64,000 nucleotides of DNA from Phycisphaerae bacterium. GTDB taxonomy: Bacteria > Planctomycetota > Phycisphaerae > UBA1845. The position numbers were made by a program, and so were the translations under genes. Location: positions 1 to 64,000 of the forward strand of contig JAJVHU010000018.1 in NCBI GenBank assembly GCA_022072505.1, given 5' to 3'. The notes beneath the pieces were generated by a model, which did not search any database, was not told where the DNA came from, and saw only the letters and a list, made by a program, of their open reading frames with translations. Positions 1 through 7,269 of the stretch are shown here, piece by piece; within the stretch, counting starts at the first letter, position 1; each line of letters opens with the position of its first letter.

Positions 1-397
1 CTTCGAACATCAGCTTCTCGGGCGCAGGGCATTGCTCCATGCTGCGATAGACCTTCCATGTTGCGCCGTTGGTCAGCACACACCACACGATGCCATTGTT
101 GGCTGCGTAACCGACGACCTGTGTGGCGGCCTTCACGTCGTCCAGCGGGTCGTCCAATGGCTTCGCTTCAACAAGCAGGCAGGGCTTGGGGCCGAGCTTG
201 AGCGCGTAGTCCACGGACTTGCCGTCTATCGTGGAGTATTCATGTTCAACCTCGTCGGGATCCCGAATGTCCCACCCGAGGGCCTCAAGGAGGGGATTGA
301 CAAGGATCTCCCGTGTCGGGGTTTCCTTCAGTCCGCGCCGTTTGAGCGCGGGAAGCTTGGTGCGCAGCGATTCGATCACGCCGACCAGGTTGTTCAT
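1..397 (-). CDS. HsdR_N-like PD-(D/E)XK nuclease domain protein, 5' part only
   Basis: The reverse strand from 397 is open through base 1 (132 codons, gene continues outside the window). Translation begins MNNLVGVIESLRTKLPALK and continues with NPLLEALGWD, a conserved VDYAL and LLVEAKP. The Asp in VDYAL and the E-x-K in VEAK match the core of the PD-(D/E)XK nuclease fold found in the N-terminal domain of type I restriction subunits and in stand-alone HsdR_N proteins. The later AATQVVGYAANNGIVWCVLTNG also matches that family, which usually runs 'tQl..Y........giltnG'. It lies 33 bp after a truncated toxin-like gene and in the same direction, at the end of a small accessory patch. Whether it is a full restriction subunit, a stand-alone nuclease or a remnant cannot be decided here. 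The start is the first ATG in frame; no strong ribosome site is seen. Confidence 0.75.
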   Translation of the reverse strand, partial: MNNLVGVIESLRTKLPALKRRGLKETPTREILVNPLLEALGWDIRDPDEVEHEYSTIDGKSVDYALKLGPKPCLLVEAKPLDDPLDDVKAATQVVGYAANNGIVWCVLTNGATWKVYRSMEQCPAPEKLMFE

Positions 398-430
398 GCG
401 CCAGAGGCCTTTCCAGAATCTTTGGACATC

Positions 431-622
431 TTATCCGAATCGGATCCCCTGCGCCAGCGGGAGCTGCGTCGTGAAGTTGATCGTGTTCGTCTGGCGGCGC
501 ATGTAGGCTTTCCACGAATCCGAGCCGGATTCGCGCCCGCCGCCGGTTTCCTTTTCGCCGCCGAACAACGGTTCCCCGACCAACGAAGCCAGATCCTCGT
601 CAAGTTTGACCCTTATGCCCAT
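431..622 (-). pseudogene. DUF5615 toxin-like gene truncated and fused to an aldehyde dehydrogenase tail
   Basis: The 63-codon frame starts [20 protein letters not shown], which matches the first 20 residues of DUF5615 (COG4634) PIN-like proteins, usually about 110 residues long. From residue 21 it switches to [15 protein letters not shown] and ends [11 protein letters not shown], the C-terminus of the aldehyde dehydrogenase encoded at 1756-3426. The rest of the toxin domain is absent. The start codon overlaps the codons before the stop of the upstream DUF433 gene (stop at 624-626, next start at 622), the close spacing usual for DUF433-DUF5615 pairs. The simplest reading is a recombination that replaced the toxin body with a dehydrogenase 3' end, leaving an inactive chimera. 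A new functional small protein is possible but unsupported. Confidence 0.75.
437..565 (-). repeat. duplicate of aldehyde dehydrogenase 3' end, copy A
   Basis: This 129-bp stretch matches 1765-1893 with about 15 mismatches counted by eye (roughly 88% identity), in the same orientation. The reading frame is kept. The match stops sharply at the toxin-like gene's codon 20 on one side and near the stop codon on the other. Confidence 0.85.
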
Positions 623-623
623 G

Positions 624-848
624 TCAAGCCACCAAGTTGCCGTGCGCAGCCTCGGATGCGAAATAGAGGGCGGCTTGCACATCCTCGCGCTTCAGTTGTG
701 TGTACTGTCGAAGCAGATCGTCCAAGGTCAGATCGGCAATACTTGCGACGATGATGGATACCGCGATTCGCGTGCCGCGAATGCAGGGTTCGCCGTGGTG
801 AACCTGATGGTCGCAGACGATTCGTGCTCGCCAGGAATCAACCCCCAT
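624..848 (-). CDS. DUF433 antitoxin-like protein
   Basis: A 74-residue protein with the DUF433 (COG2442) signature: [20 protein letters not shown], then [29 protein letters not shown]. Family members are small helix-turn-helix-type proteins usually encoded just before a DUF5615 PIN-like partner, and the pair is regarded as toxin-antitoxin-like. The same order is present here, but the partner is broken after 20 codons. An AGGAG ribosome site lies 7 bases before the ATG at 848, supporting the start. The length is normal. If the toxin is dead, this gene may be a relic or may act as a stand-alone regulator. Confidence 0.85.
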   Translation of the reverse strand: MGVDSWRARIVCDHQVHHGEPCIRGTRIAVSIIVASIADLTLDDLLRQYTQLKREDVQAALYFASEAAHGNLVA

Positions 849-888
849 GACATGGCTCCTGAATTCAAAAACCTCGCGTCACAGACCA

Positions 889-1728
889 TCAGAACGGAAA
901 ATCGTTCGTGAACAACGACTCACTTTGTGTGCGCCTGGTGAGCGGAACCCTGTCAAGGTTCCTCGAAAGCCATTGAATCCCGTTCTCGGTGGGTCGATAA
1001 ACAACATATTTGTTGCTATCGTAGTCCTCTTCATCACGCCTTTCAACGATCTTTCTTGAAATCAGCTCATGGGTAGCGAGCACACAAGCATGCTTGGTGA
1101 AACCAGCTCTTTCCATGGCCTTGTCAAGGCCGTCCATCGTCAATCCGTGTTCGCTAGTGGCAAGGCCCTGCGACAAGGCCAATAGCAACGCTACTTCGTG
1201 ATTCTGCAAGCCGTCCATCGGGGCGACCAAGGGTGTAACAGCGAGGTCGCGCATCTGTTCCGACGTTTCCAAATAGGCGATTAATCGCTGGGTGATCTTA
1301 TTACCCATGTCCTCGAAGCACGCGGTAGAATCAGTTGAGTACAGAATGATGCTCCGGTGCCGAACATCGAAGGGAAAGGAAGATCGGTTTTTTTGGCAGA
1401 TCAAGACCACTTCTTTGTTGCTCGCACGCGCATAGCCAAGCTCGTACCAGACGTTCGGGTTGTCTTCCGAAATGTCAGCCAGGCATACCCGGGATGCACG
1501 GATTTGAGTTTCAATCTGCTCGATGACAACTTTGGTCTTGTGGTCGTGGTCCACCCGATAGGGGCTCAAGCCAGCCCGACTGATCGCCGGTTCAAGCACC
1601 TCCGCGTACCGTTTGTCAAACGGCCCTCGTTCATCGAAGGGCTGAATGACGAAGCAGTGCTCCGATACCGGCTCGGTGGTTGGCAAGATCATGCTGTCAC
1701 GAGTGTCTACAGGCATCCCCTCTATCAT
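889..1728 (-). CDS. deoxyribosyltransferase/TIR-like domain protein with winged-helix tail
   Basis: A 279-residue protein. Residues 24-130 carry a Rossmann-like domain of the nucleoside 2-deoxyribosyltransferase/TIR-like superfamily: FVIQPFD at 26-32, a YRVD strand near 57, LADIS at 83-87, NPNVWYELGYA at 90-100 and PFDVRHR near 119. The Glu in YELGYA (E96) sits where these enzymes place their catalytic glutamate. Residues 165-265 look like a winged helix-turn-helix of MarR type (NHEVALLLALSQG, ATHELISRKIVERRDEED). Relatives are mostly unstudied; this fold recurs in nucleotide-based immunity, where it degrades nucleotides such as NAD. It begins 27 bp after the dehydrogenase stop, in the same direction, with purine-rich GAGAAGAGGG before the ATG. 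A role as a nucleotide-sensing or defence effector is inference only. Confidence 0.65.
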   Translation of the reverse strand: MIEGMPVDTRDSMILPTTEPVSEHCFVIQPFDERGPFDKRYAEVLEPAISRAGLSPYRVDHDHKTKVVIEQIETQIRASRVCLADISEDNPNVWYELGYARASNKEVVLICQKNRSSFPFDVRHRSIILYSTDSTACFEDMGNKITQRLIAYLETSEQMRDLAVTPLVAPMDGLQNHEVALLLALSQGLATSEHGLTMDGLDKAMERAGFTKHACVLATHELISRKIVERRDEEDYDSNKYVVYRPTENGIQWLSRNLDRVPLTRRTQSESLFTNDFPF

Positions 1729-1755
1729 ATCATATCCCTCTTCTCGAAGAACTCA

Positions 1756-3426
1756 TCACGCCCCGAACCTAATCCCCTGGGCCAGAGGAAGCTGGGTCGT
1801 GTAGTTGATCGTGTTCGTCTGCCGCCGCATGTAGGCTTTCCATGCGTCGGAGCCGGATTCGCGTCCGCCGCCGGTTTCCTTTTCGCCGCCGAACGCGCCG
1901 CCGATTTCCGCGCCGCTGGTGCCGATGTTGACGTTGGCGATGCCGCAGTCGCTGCCGACGGCGGAGAGGAACATCTCCGCTTCCAGGAGATCGCGCGTGA
2001 AGATGGCGCTGGAGAGTCCCTGCGGGACGCCGTTGTGCAGGCGGATCGCTTCGTCGAGATCGGAGAGGTTCGGACCCCCTATGTTCGGATCGCAAATCTC
2101 CGGTCCGCACCTCCCCGCCGGATCGCCAATCTCCGGTCCGCCGGTTCGCGCGGGCTGAAGCCCGCGGCTCGGATCCGCGCGGACTGACGTCCGCGGCTCG
2201 CCGTAGGGGATCACATACAAGATCGGCGCGAAGGTTTCGTCCTGCACGATCGAGTACTCGTTGCGGGCTTCGGCGATGCACGGCGAGACGTAGCCGCCGC
2301 CGGGATATTTCCGCGGATCGGAGAGTCGCTCGCCGCCGAAGAGGACGCGGCCGCCCTCCTCCTTCAACCGGGCGATGGCCTTCATCATGTCCTCGACGGC
2401 TTTCTGGTTGATCAGCGGGCCCATCAGCGTGCCTTGTTCCAGGGGATTTCCGATCGGGACGGACTGGTACGCGGCGACCAGGCGGTCGGTCAGCTCCTGC
2501 CGCACGGACTCCTGCACGATCAGCCGCCGGGTGCTGGTGCAGCGCTGCCCGGCCGTGCCCACCGCGCCGAAGAGGATCGCCCGCGTCGCCAGCTCCAGAT
2601 CGGCGCTGGGTGTCACGATGATGGCATTGTTTCCGCCGAGTTCGAGGATCGTCCGTCCGAAGCGCGAGGCGACGACTTCGCCGATGCGCTTGCCCATCCG
2701 GCAGGAGCCGGTGGCGCTGATCTGCGGGATGCGGCGGTCGGCAATAAGCTGCTCGCCGACGGTCGAGCCCGGACCGATGACCAGGCTGAAGATCGCCGGG
2801 TCCACGCCCGTCTCGCGGCAGACGCGCTCGGCGATCTTCGTGCAGGCGACGGCGCACAGCGGCGTCTGCGACGAGGGCTTCCACAGCGTCGGGTCGCCGC
2901 AGACCGCCGCCAGCGCCGCGTTCCACGCCCACACCGCCACCGGAAAGTTGAACGCCGAGATGACGCCGACCACGCCCAGCGGATGCCACTGCTCGTACAT
3001 GCGGTGGCCCGGGCGCTCCGAGTGCATCGACAGGCCGTAAAGCTGCCGGGAAAGCCCGCAGGCGAAGTCGCAGATGTCGATCATCTCCTGCACCTCGCCC
3101 TCGCCCTCGGCGGTGATCTTCCCCATCTCGAGGGTCACAAGCCGTCCGAGGTCCGCCTTGGCGTCGCGGAGAGCGTTGCCGAGGCGGCGGACGGTCTCGC
3201 CGCGGACGGGCGCGGGGACGGTCCGCCAGGTCAGGAAGGCTTCCTGCGCCCTTGCCGCGATCCGGTCATACTCCGCCGGCGTCACCTGTCGGACGCGTCC
3301 CAGCAGCGTCCCGTCGATCGGCGAGAATGAGTCCAACGTCTCGCCGCCGCCGCACCACTCCCCCGCAAACCCGCCCGGGTTGACGCCCTCGATGCCCAGC
3401 TTCGCCAGGATATCCCGCGTGTTCAT
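1756..3426 (-). CDS. aldehyde dehydrogenase, ALDH7-like, with in-frame insertion
   Basis: A 556-residue NAD(P)-dependent aldehyde dehydrogenase closest in pattern to the antiquitin/aminoadipate-semialdehyde group. Visible motifs are ISAFNFP (catalytic Asn160), WKPSSQTPL (Lys183), LELGGNNA (general base Glu262), GQRCTSTRR (nucleophile Cys296) and the C-terminal [15 protein letters not shown] typical of ALDH7. The start at 3426 (MNTRDILAKLG) is preceded by GGAAGG, whereas the longer frame adds a basic, non-conserved tail. Oddity: residues about 409-455 (between VIPYG and SDLDEAIRLHNG) are extra compared with the family and are encoded by palindromic repeat DNA. They fall between conserved segments and may form a surface loop. 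A second copy of the gene's last 129 bp lies at 437-565. Likely lysine or related amino-acid catabolism; the substrate is not certain. Confidence 0.88.
   Translation of the reverse strand: MNTRDILAKLGIEGVNPGGFAGEWCGGGETLDSFSPIDGTLLGRVRQVTPAEYDRIAARAQEAFLTWRTVPAPVRGETVRRLGNALRDAKADLGRLVTLEMGKITAEGEGEVQEMIDICDFACGLSRQLYGLSMHSERPGHRMYEQWHPLGVVGVISAFNFPVAVWAWNAALAAVCGDPTLWKPSSQTPLCAVACTKIAERVCRETGVDPAIFSLVIGPGSTVGEQLIADRRIPQISATGSCRMGKRIGEVVASRFGRTILELGGNNAIIVTPSADLELATRAILFGAVGTAGQRCTSTRRLIVQESVRQELTDRLVAAYQSVPIGNPLEQGTLMGPLINQKAVEDMMKAIARLKEEGGRVLFGGERLSDPRKYPGGGYVSPCIAEARNEYSIVQDETFAPILYVIPYGEPRTSVRADPSRGLQPARTGGPEIGDPAGRCGPEICDPNIGGPNLSDLDEAIRLHNGVPQGLSSAIFTRDLLEAEMFLSAVGSDCGIANVNIGTSGAEIGGAFGGEKETGGGRESGSDAWKAYMRRQTNTINYTTQLPLAQGIRFGA
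1765..1893 (-). repeat. aldehyde dehydrogenase 3' end, copy B (in the intact gene)
   Basis: This is the partner of copy A at 437-565. The two direct repeats bracket about 1.2 kb containing the DUF433 gene and the TIR-like gene, so recombination between them would delete both. Confidence 0.85.
2064..2200 (-). repeat. REP-like palindromes inserted in frame in the aldehyde dehydrogenase gene
   Basis: On the minus strand two tandem hairpin units occur: CGCGGACGTCAGTCCGCG and CGCGGGCTTCAGCCCGCG, each with a 4-base loop, each preceded by GAGC. They are followed by degenerate units built on GGTCCG/GGATCG. The block is about 137 bp, keeps the reading frame without a stop, and interrupts a conserved aldehyde dehydrogenase segment. 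Palindromic units of this type are common in planctomycete spacers but unusual inside a catalytic gene. Confidence 0.75.
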
Positions 3427-3636
3427 GTATCCGCCTTCCCCGGGGCAACCCCGCCCCCGTCGCATCTTCAACCGCCGCGCGATCATCGGCAAGCGAAGGT
3501 CTTCCGGCAGCGGGCGGAATCAGACCCGTCGGGAATGACCGAGGGCGAATGTCAGTTTTTATCAGGGAGGGCGACTTGCGCGGAGCTGGTTACTCAGCCG
3601 GTACAAGTCGGGGCTACGAAGGCGGGCTGAGGGTGG

Positions 3637-3642
3637 TACAAT
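3637..3642 (+). promoter_or_regulatory. candidate -10 box (TACAAT) six bases before a start codon
   Basis: TACAAT ends 6 bases before the ATG at 3649, and no ribosome site lies between. If used, it would give a leaderless mRNA for the sigma-factor gene. The -35 region is weak. The same arrangement recurs at 41090 and, as TAGAAT, at 46471. Confidence 0.4.
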
Positions 3643-3648
3643 CCCGGC

Positions 3649-4308
3649 ATGTTGAGAATCAGCCGGAAGGAACGGGCGCCGCTCGACGGGCGGGAAGAGC
3701 CGCAGGGACGGGTGCAGCAGACCAGCCGGATCGGACCGGAGGATCGCGCCGAGTCGTCGGGGCGGTTCGAGGCGCTGGCGTTGCCGCAGATCGACGCGGC
3801 GTACCGCCTGGCGCGGCGGCTGACCGGAAACGTCGCCGAGGCCGAGGATCTTGTGCAGGAGACCTACGTCCGGGCGTTCAAGGCGTTCAGCGCCTTTGAG
3901 CTGCGGGAGTTCGGCATCAAGCCGTGGCTGCTGCGGATTCTGTACAACGTGTTCTGCACGACGCGCAGCCGCCGCCGGCGCGAGCCAACGCTGCTGGAGG
4001 ACGTGGATCTCGTTCACGCGGGCGAGGAGTGGGCGCTGGAGGAGACGTCGGGCGGGCTGGAGAACCTGAACTGGGACCGGTATGACGAGGAATTGAAAGC
4101 GGCGGTCGAGGCGCTTCAGCCGGATTACCGGACGGTTTTGCTGCTGTGGGCGGTGGAGGAACTCAGCTACAAAGAGATCGCGCACGTCGTGGAGTGTCCG
4201 ATCGGAACGGTGATGAGCCGATTATTCAGGGCGAGGAAGATTCTGATGGACCGGCTGGCGGCGTACGCCGAGCGGAACAACGTTCCGCGGGCCCGGCTTA
4301 AGGCATGA
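3649..4308 (+). CDS. ECF-type RNA polymerase sigma factor
   Basis: A 219-residue sigma-70 family protein of the extracytoplasmic-function class. Region 2 spans about residues 40-110 (LPQIDAAYRLARRLTGN, AEDLVQETYVRAFKAF, IKPWLLRILYNVF) and region 4 about 145-205 (YRTVLLLWAVEELSYKEIAH, PIGTVMSRLFRARKIL), with no region 3. The first 40 residues are charged and not conserved. Its stop overlaps the start of the next gene (ATGA at 4305-4308), which encodes a zinc-finger anti-sigma protein, so the two form a sensor pair. The target promoters are unknown; the two STN-domain genes directly downstream are reasonable candidates but no shared promoter motif was found. Confidence 0.93.
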   Translation: MLRISRKERAPLDGREEPQGRVQQTSRIGPEDRAESSGRFEALALPQIDAAYRLARRLTGNVAEAEDLVQETYVRAFKAFSAFELREFGIKPWLLRILYNVFCTTRSRRRREPTLLEDVDLVHAGEEWALEETSGGLENLNWDRYDEELKAAVEALQPDYRTVLLLWAVEELSYKEIAHVVECPIGTVMSRLFRARKILMDRLAAYAERNNVPRARLKA

Positions 4309-5168
4309 CGTGCAGGGAATTCAACAAGTTCGTCGGGGCGTTCGCGGACGGTGAGCTGGACACCGTGCGCAATCTGGACGCCCTCGACCATCTCAAGATG
4401 TGCGCGGGCTGCACGCGCCGCGTCGATCAGATGCAGGCGCTGCGCGGCGCGCTCGGGCGCCAGGGGCGCGTCGAGACGGCGCCCGAGGCGCTGTCGGCGA
4501 AGGTCGCGTCGCTGATCCGGGAACCCGCGACGAACCGTCAACCGTCACGGTTGCGGACGCTGTTTTCGGCGCGGCCGGTGGGGATTGCGGCGGGGGTGCT
4601 GCTGGCGGTCCTGGCGTGGTCGTGGTGGACGGCGGCGGGCGAGGACGACCCGACGGAGGCCACGATCCTCCCGGGACGGCAGGTCGCCGCGGTCCGGACG
4701 GTCCACGAATCCTGCGTCGCCGACGGGCGCATTCATCATGATCCGACGCTTCCGACCGATCCCGCCGGAGCGGGGCGCATCCTCGGCGAGAGGCTGAACA
4801 TGCGGGTGCTCGCCCCGGACCTGACCCGCTACGGGTTCCAGTTCGTCGGGGCGGGCGCCTGCGACCTGCGCGGTCGAACCGCGGCACACCTGGTCTACCA
4901 GGCCCAGGCGACGGGCGACTACCTGTCGGTCTTCACCGTGGACCGGTCGGTGGACCTGGCGCCGCGTGATTCATTCGTGGTTGGCGGGCGGACCTATCAC
5001 GTCGAGCCGCGAGATCCGCAGCGCCGCCTTTGCGTGGTCACCTGGGACCGGGGCGGTCAGACCTATGTCTGGTGCGCGAAGTGGTGTCCGAATTCGCTGA
5101 TCCAGGTCGCGGATTGCGCCTGCGAGGATGAGCGGCCTTGCCGCAAGCCGGAGGTCGCCGCCCCTTGA
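4305..5168 (+). CDS. membrane anti-sigma factor with zinc-binding ZAS motif
   Basis: A 287-residue single-pass membrane protein. Residues 1-60 form a zinc anti-sigma domain with the motif HLKMCAGC (His29, Cys33, Cys36), which in this family holds the cognate ECF sigma factor. One transmembrane helix spans about 91-109 (PVGIAAGVLLAVLAWSWW). The outer part, about 110-287, is cysteine-containing (AGACDLRG, WCAKWCPNSL, DCACEDERPC) and matches no family I recognise; it may sense the envelope. The start codon overlaps the sigma-factor stop, indicating translational coupling. Together they would release the sigma factor on a signal from outside the membrane. Confidence 0.88.
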   Translation: MTCREFNKFVGAFADGELDTVRNLDALDHLKMCAGCTRRVDQMQALRGALGRQGRVETAPEALSAKVASLIREPATNRQPSRLRTLFSARPVGIAAGVLLAVLAWSWWTAAGEDDPTEATILPGRQVAAVRTVHESCVADGRIHHDPTLPTDPAGAGRILGERLNMRVLAPDLTRYGFQFVGAGACDLRGRTAAHLVYQAQATGDYLSVFTVDRSVDLAPRDSFVVGGRTYHVEPRDPQRRLCVVTWDRGGQTYVWCAKWCPNSLIQVADCACEDERPCRKPEVAAP

Positions 5169-5380
5169 CGGCAGGCCGCCGTCGGCGGAAGTTACCTTCC
5201 GGAAGGAAGTCATCGGCGCGGGGGGTGGAACGTTCCGATAAAGGAGAATATGATCCTGACGCGGGGGACGCCCGGCGATCTCCCGACGAGCGCGATTTTT
5301 CTTTCATCCGTGCGGGCGGCGGAAAGCGGCGCCCGAAGGCTTGCGCGAAGGTGACCTCGAACTTACGACGGGGGAATGCG

Positions 5381-6172
5381 ATGAGAATCCGGTGTTTGAC
5401 AGGGTTGGGGCTGCTGGTTGCGTCCGGTTCGGTTCTCGGGCAGACGTCCTCATCCGCTCCAGCGGCAAATCCGGCCGCGCGCGGGTCGGACACAGCGCTG
5501 CTGGTGTCGGTGCTGAACCAGCGGGTCAGCGAGGTGGCGTGGGAGGAAGAGCCGTTTGAGAAGGTGATCGACTGGCTTCAGACGCAGGGGCCGATCAACG
5601 TCGTCCCGCACTGGAAGGCGATGGAACTCGAAGGCATCACCCGCGACACGCTGGTGACGGTGAACCTGCGGGACACGACGGTGCGCGAAGTCGTGAACCA
5701 GGCGCTGGAGTGGGTCCGTGAGGGCACGGCCGTCGTCACCTTCCAGGGAACCGGCAACACGCTGCGCATCTCGACCCAGAACGACTTCAACCGCGAGGAG
5801 AACTTCCAGGTCAAGGTCTACGACGTCACCGACATCCTCGCCCGCATCCCGGACTTCCGCGGGGCGCCGGAGATCGACATCGAGGCCGCATCACAGGGAG
5901 GCGGCGGCCAAGGCGGCCAGACCGCGCAGTTGTTCGGCGGCGGCGGCGGCGGCGGCGGCGGGGATGACGACGATCAGCAGACCGGGCAGGAGTTCGAGCA
6001 GTCCAACCCCGCGCTGGACGCGCTCCGCCTCGTCATCGAGGACACGATCGCGCCGACCACCTGGGACACCTACGGCGGAAAGGCCAGCATCCGCGTCTTC
6101 AACCGCCAGCTCATCATCCGCAACTCGATCGACGTTCACGAGAAGATCGGCGGGCGGTTCGTAATCGAATAA
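5381..6172 (+). CDS. secreted STN/secretin-N0-like protein, paralogue 1
   Basis: A 263-residue exported protein. A signal peptide is visible at 1-20 (MRIRCLTGLGLLVASGSVLG). The start at 5381 follows GGGGGAA by four bases. Residues 35-160 resemble the STN/secretin N0-like domains of many planctomycete secretory proteins: EKVIDWLQTQGPINVV, VTVNLRDTTVREVVNQALEW, then QVKVYDVTDILARIPDF. A glycine run followed by Asp residues (GGGGGGGGGDDDD), encoded by a GGC repeat, links to a C-terminal piece ending SIRVFNRQLIIRNSIDVHEK. There is no secretin pore domain, so it is not a channel itself. It is the first of a tandem pair whose N-terminal halves are nearly identical. Function unknown; an envelope scaffold or secretion-accessory role is possible. 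Confidence 0.8.
   Translation: MRIRCLTGLGLLVASGSVLGQTSSSAPAANPAARGSDTALLVSVLNQRVSEVAWEEEPFEKVIDWLQTQGPINVVPHWKAMELEGITRDTLVTVNLRDTTVREVVNQALEWVREGTAVVTFQGTGNTLRISTQNDFNREENFQVKVYDVTDILARIPDFRGAPEIDIEAASQGGGGQGGQTAQLFGGGGGGGGGDDDDQQTGQEFEQSNPALDALRLVIEDTIAPTTWDTYGGKASIRVFNRQLIIRNSIDVHEKIGGRFVIE
5477..5865 (+). repeat. 389-bp near-identical block, copy 1
   Basis: This matches 6549-6937 with only about two differences seen by eye. It covers the STN-like half of paralogue 1. The flanking parts of the two genes are clearly diverged. Confidence 0.9.
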
Positions 6173-6207
6173 CCCTCTGAAACAGATCGACCTCGGATTT
6201 GAACAAA

Positions 6208-6245
6208 CGACCGTCGTGGCGGAAGACCGCGGCGGTCGCTTTCTT
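6208..6245 (+). terminator. intrinsic terminator after STN paralogue 1
   Basis: A 12-bp stem with G-U pairs (CGACCGTCGTGG / CCGCGGCGGTCG) and a 7-base loop is followed by CTTTCTTTA. It separates the two paralogues, which are therefore probably transcribed separately. Confidence 0.75.
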
Positions 6246-6455
6246 TATGCTTCCCCCCGCCGCTCGACGGACCCGTTTCGCCCCCTGATCTTGCCGCTTC
6301 ACGGTTGATTCCGCGTGTATCGCGCGCCTAGGCTTGAACAAGTTGAGTCCTTCCGGCGCTCGCAAACCGGCATCATTCATCCTTCCGTGGGCGAGCGGAG
6401 CGGCGGCGGCCTGGGGCTGGAGCCCGGGCCGTGGGTAACGTTGGGAGGACTTGCG

Positions 6456-7220
6456 ATGAACCTTCGGTTCGGTTGCGGGGCGTGGACGGGGCTGATCGTG
6501 ACGGGGTTGGCGCTGCCGGGAGCGGCACAGGTTACGGCGCCGAGGTTGGCGCGCGGGTCGGACACGGCGCTGCTGGTGTCGGTGCTGAACCAGCGGGTCA
6601 GCGAGGTGGCGTGGGAGGAAGAGCCGTTTGAGAAGGTCATCGACTGGCTTCAGACGCAGGGGCCGATCAACGTCGTCCCGCACTGGAAGGCGATGGAACT
6701 CGAAGGCATCACCCGCGACACGCTGGTGACGGTGAACCTGCGGGACACGACGGTGCGCGAAGTCGTGAACCAGGCGCTGGAGTGGGTCCGTGAGGGCACG
6801 GCCGTCGTCACCTTCCAGGGAACCGGCAACACGCTGCGCATCTCGACCCAGAACGACTTCAACCGCGAGGAGAACTTCCAGGTCAAGGTCTACGACGTCA
6901 CCGACATCCTCGCCCGCATCCCGGACTTCCGCGGGGCCGTCAGGATCGACATTGAAACCGCCTCGCAAGGGACCGGACAGAACGCCTCGATCTTTCGTGG
7001 CGGTCCCGGCGGCGATGATGAGGGCGCGGCGGCGGGCGAAGTCGGCATTGACGACCCGCAGTCCGCCGCGCTTCAGGTTTTGATCGAACAAACGATCGAA
7101 CCGGCAAGCTGGATCGGTTACGGCGGCGCGGGCAGCATTCGCGTCTTCAACCGCCAGCTCGTGATCCGCAACTCGATCGACGTCCACGAGAAGATCGGCG
7201 GACGGTTTGTGATCGAGTGA
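6456..7220 (+). CDS. secreted STN/secretin-N0-like protein, paralogue 2
   Basis: A 254-residue protein with a signal peptide (LRFGCGAWTGLIVTGLALPG, cleaved near AAQ) and a GGGAGG ribosome site before the ATG at 6456. Residues about 33-161 are the same STN-like domain as in the upstream gene and are practically identical in DNA and protein. The linker differs: the glycine run is replaced by RGGPGGDDEGAAAGE. The C-terminal part (SIRVFNRQLVIRNSIDVHEK) is similar but has diverged. It has its own strong terminator. The pair arose by tandem duplication, with the first half kept alike by gene conversion or a recent partial re-duplication. The function is as uncertain as for paralogue 1. Confidence 0.8.
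   Translation: MNLRFGCGAWTGLIVTGLALPGAAQVTAPRLARGSDTALLVSVLNQRVSEVAWEEEPFEKVIDWLQTQGPINVVPHWKAMELEGITRDTLVTVNLRDTTVREVVNQALEWVREGTAVVTFQGTGNTLRISTQNDFNREENFQVKVYDVTDILARIPDFRGAVRIDIETASQGTGQNASIFRGGPGGDDEGAAAGEVGIDDPQSAALQVLIEQTIEPASWIGYGGAGSIRVFNRQLVIRNSIDVHEKIGGRFVIE
6549..6937 (+). repeat. 389-bp near-identical block, copy 2
   Basis: This is the partner of 5477-5865, at an offset of 1072 bases. The sharp edges argue for gene conversion rather than uniform divergence after duplication. Confidence 0.9.
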
Positions 7221-7269
7221 CGCGCCGATCCGCGTCGTGACGACACACGAATACGATCATGAATCAACG

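Noticed and set aside
32..754. 240-codon open frame on the plus strand at the left edge
   Set aside because: It is antisense to the HsdR_N-like, DUF5615-like and DUF433 genes, which have recognisable protein motifs; the plus-strand translation has none.
5240..5275. ECF-type -35 element (GGAAC) before STN paralogue 1
   Set aside because: GGAACG is present but no convincing ECF -10 lies at the right distance and no equivalent is found before paralogue 2.
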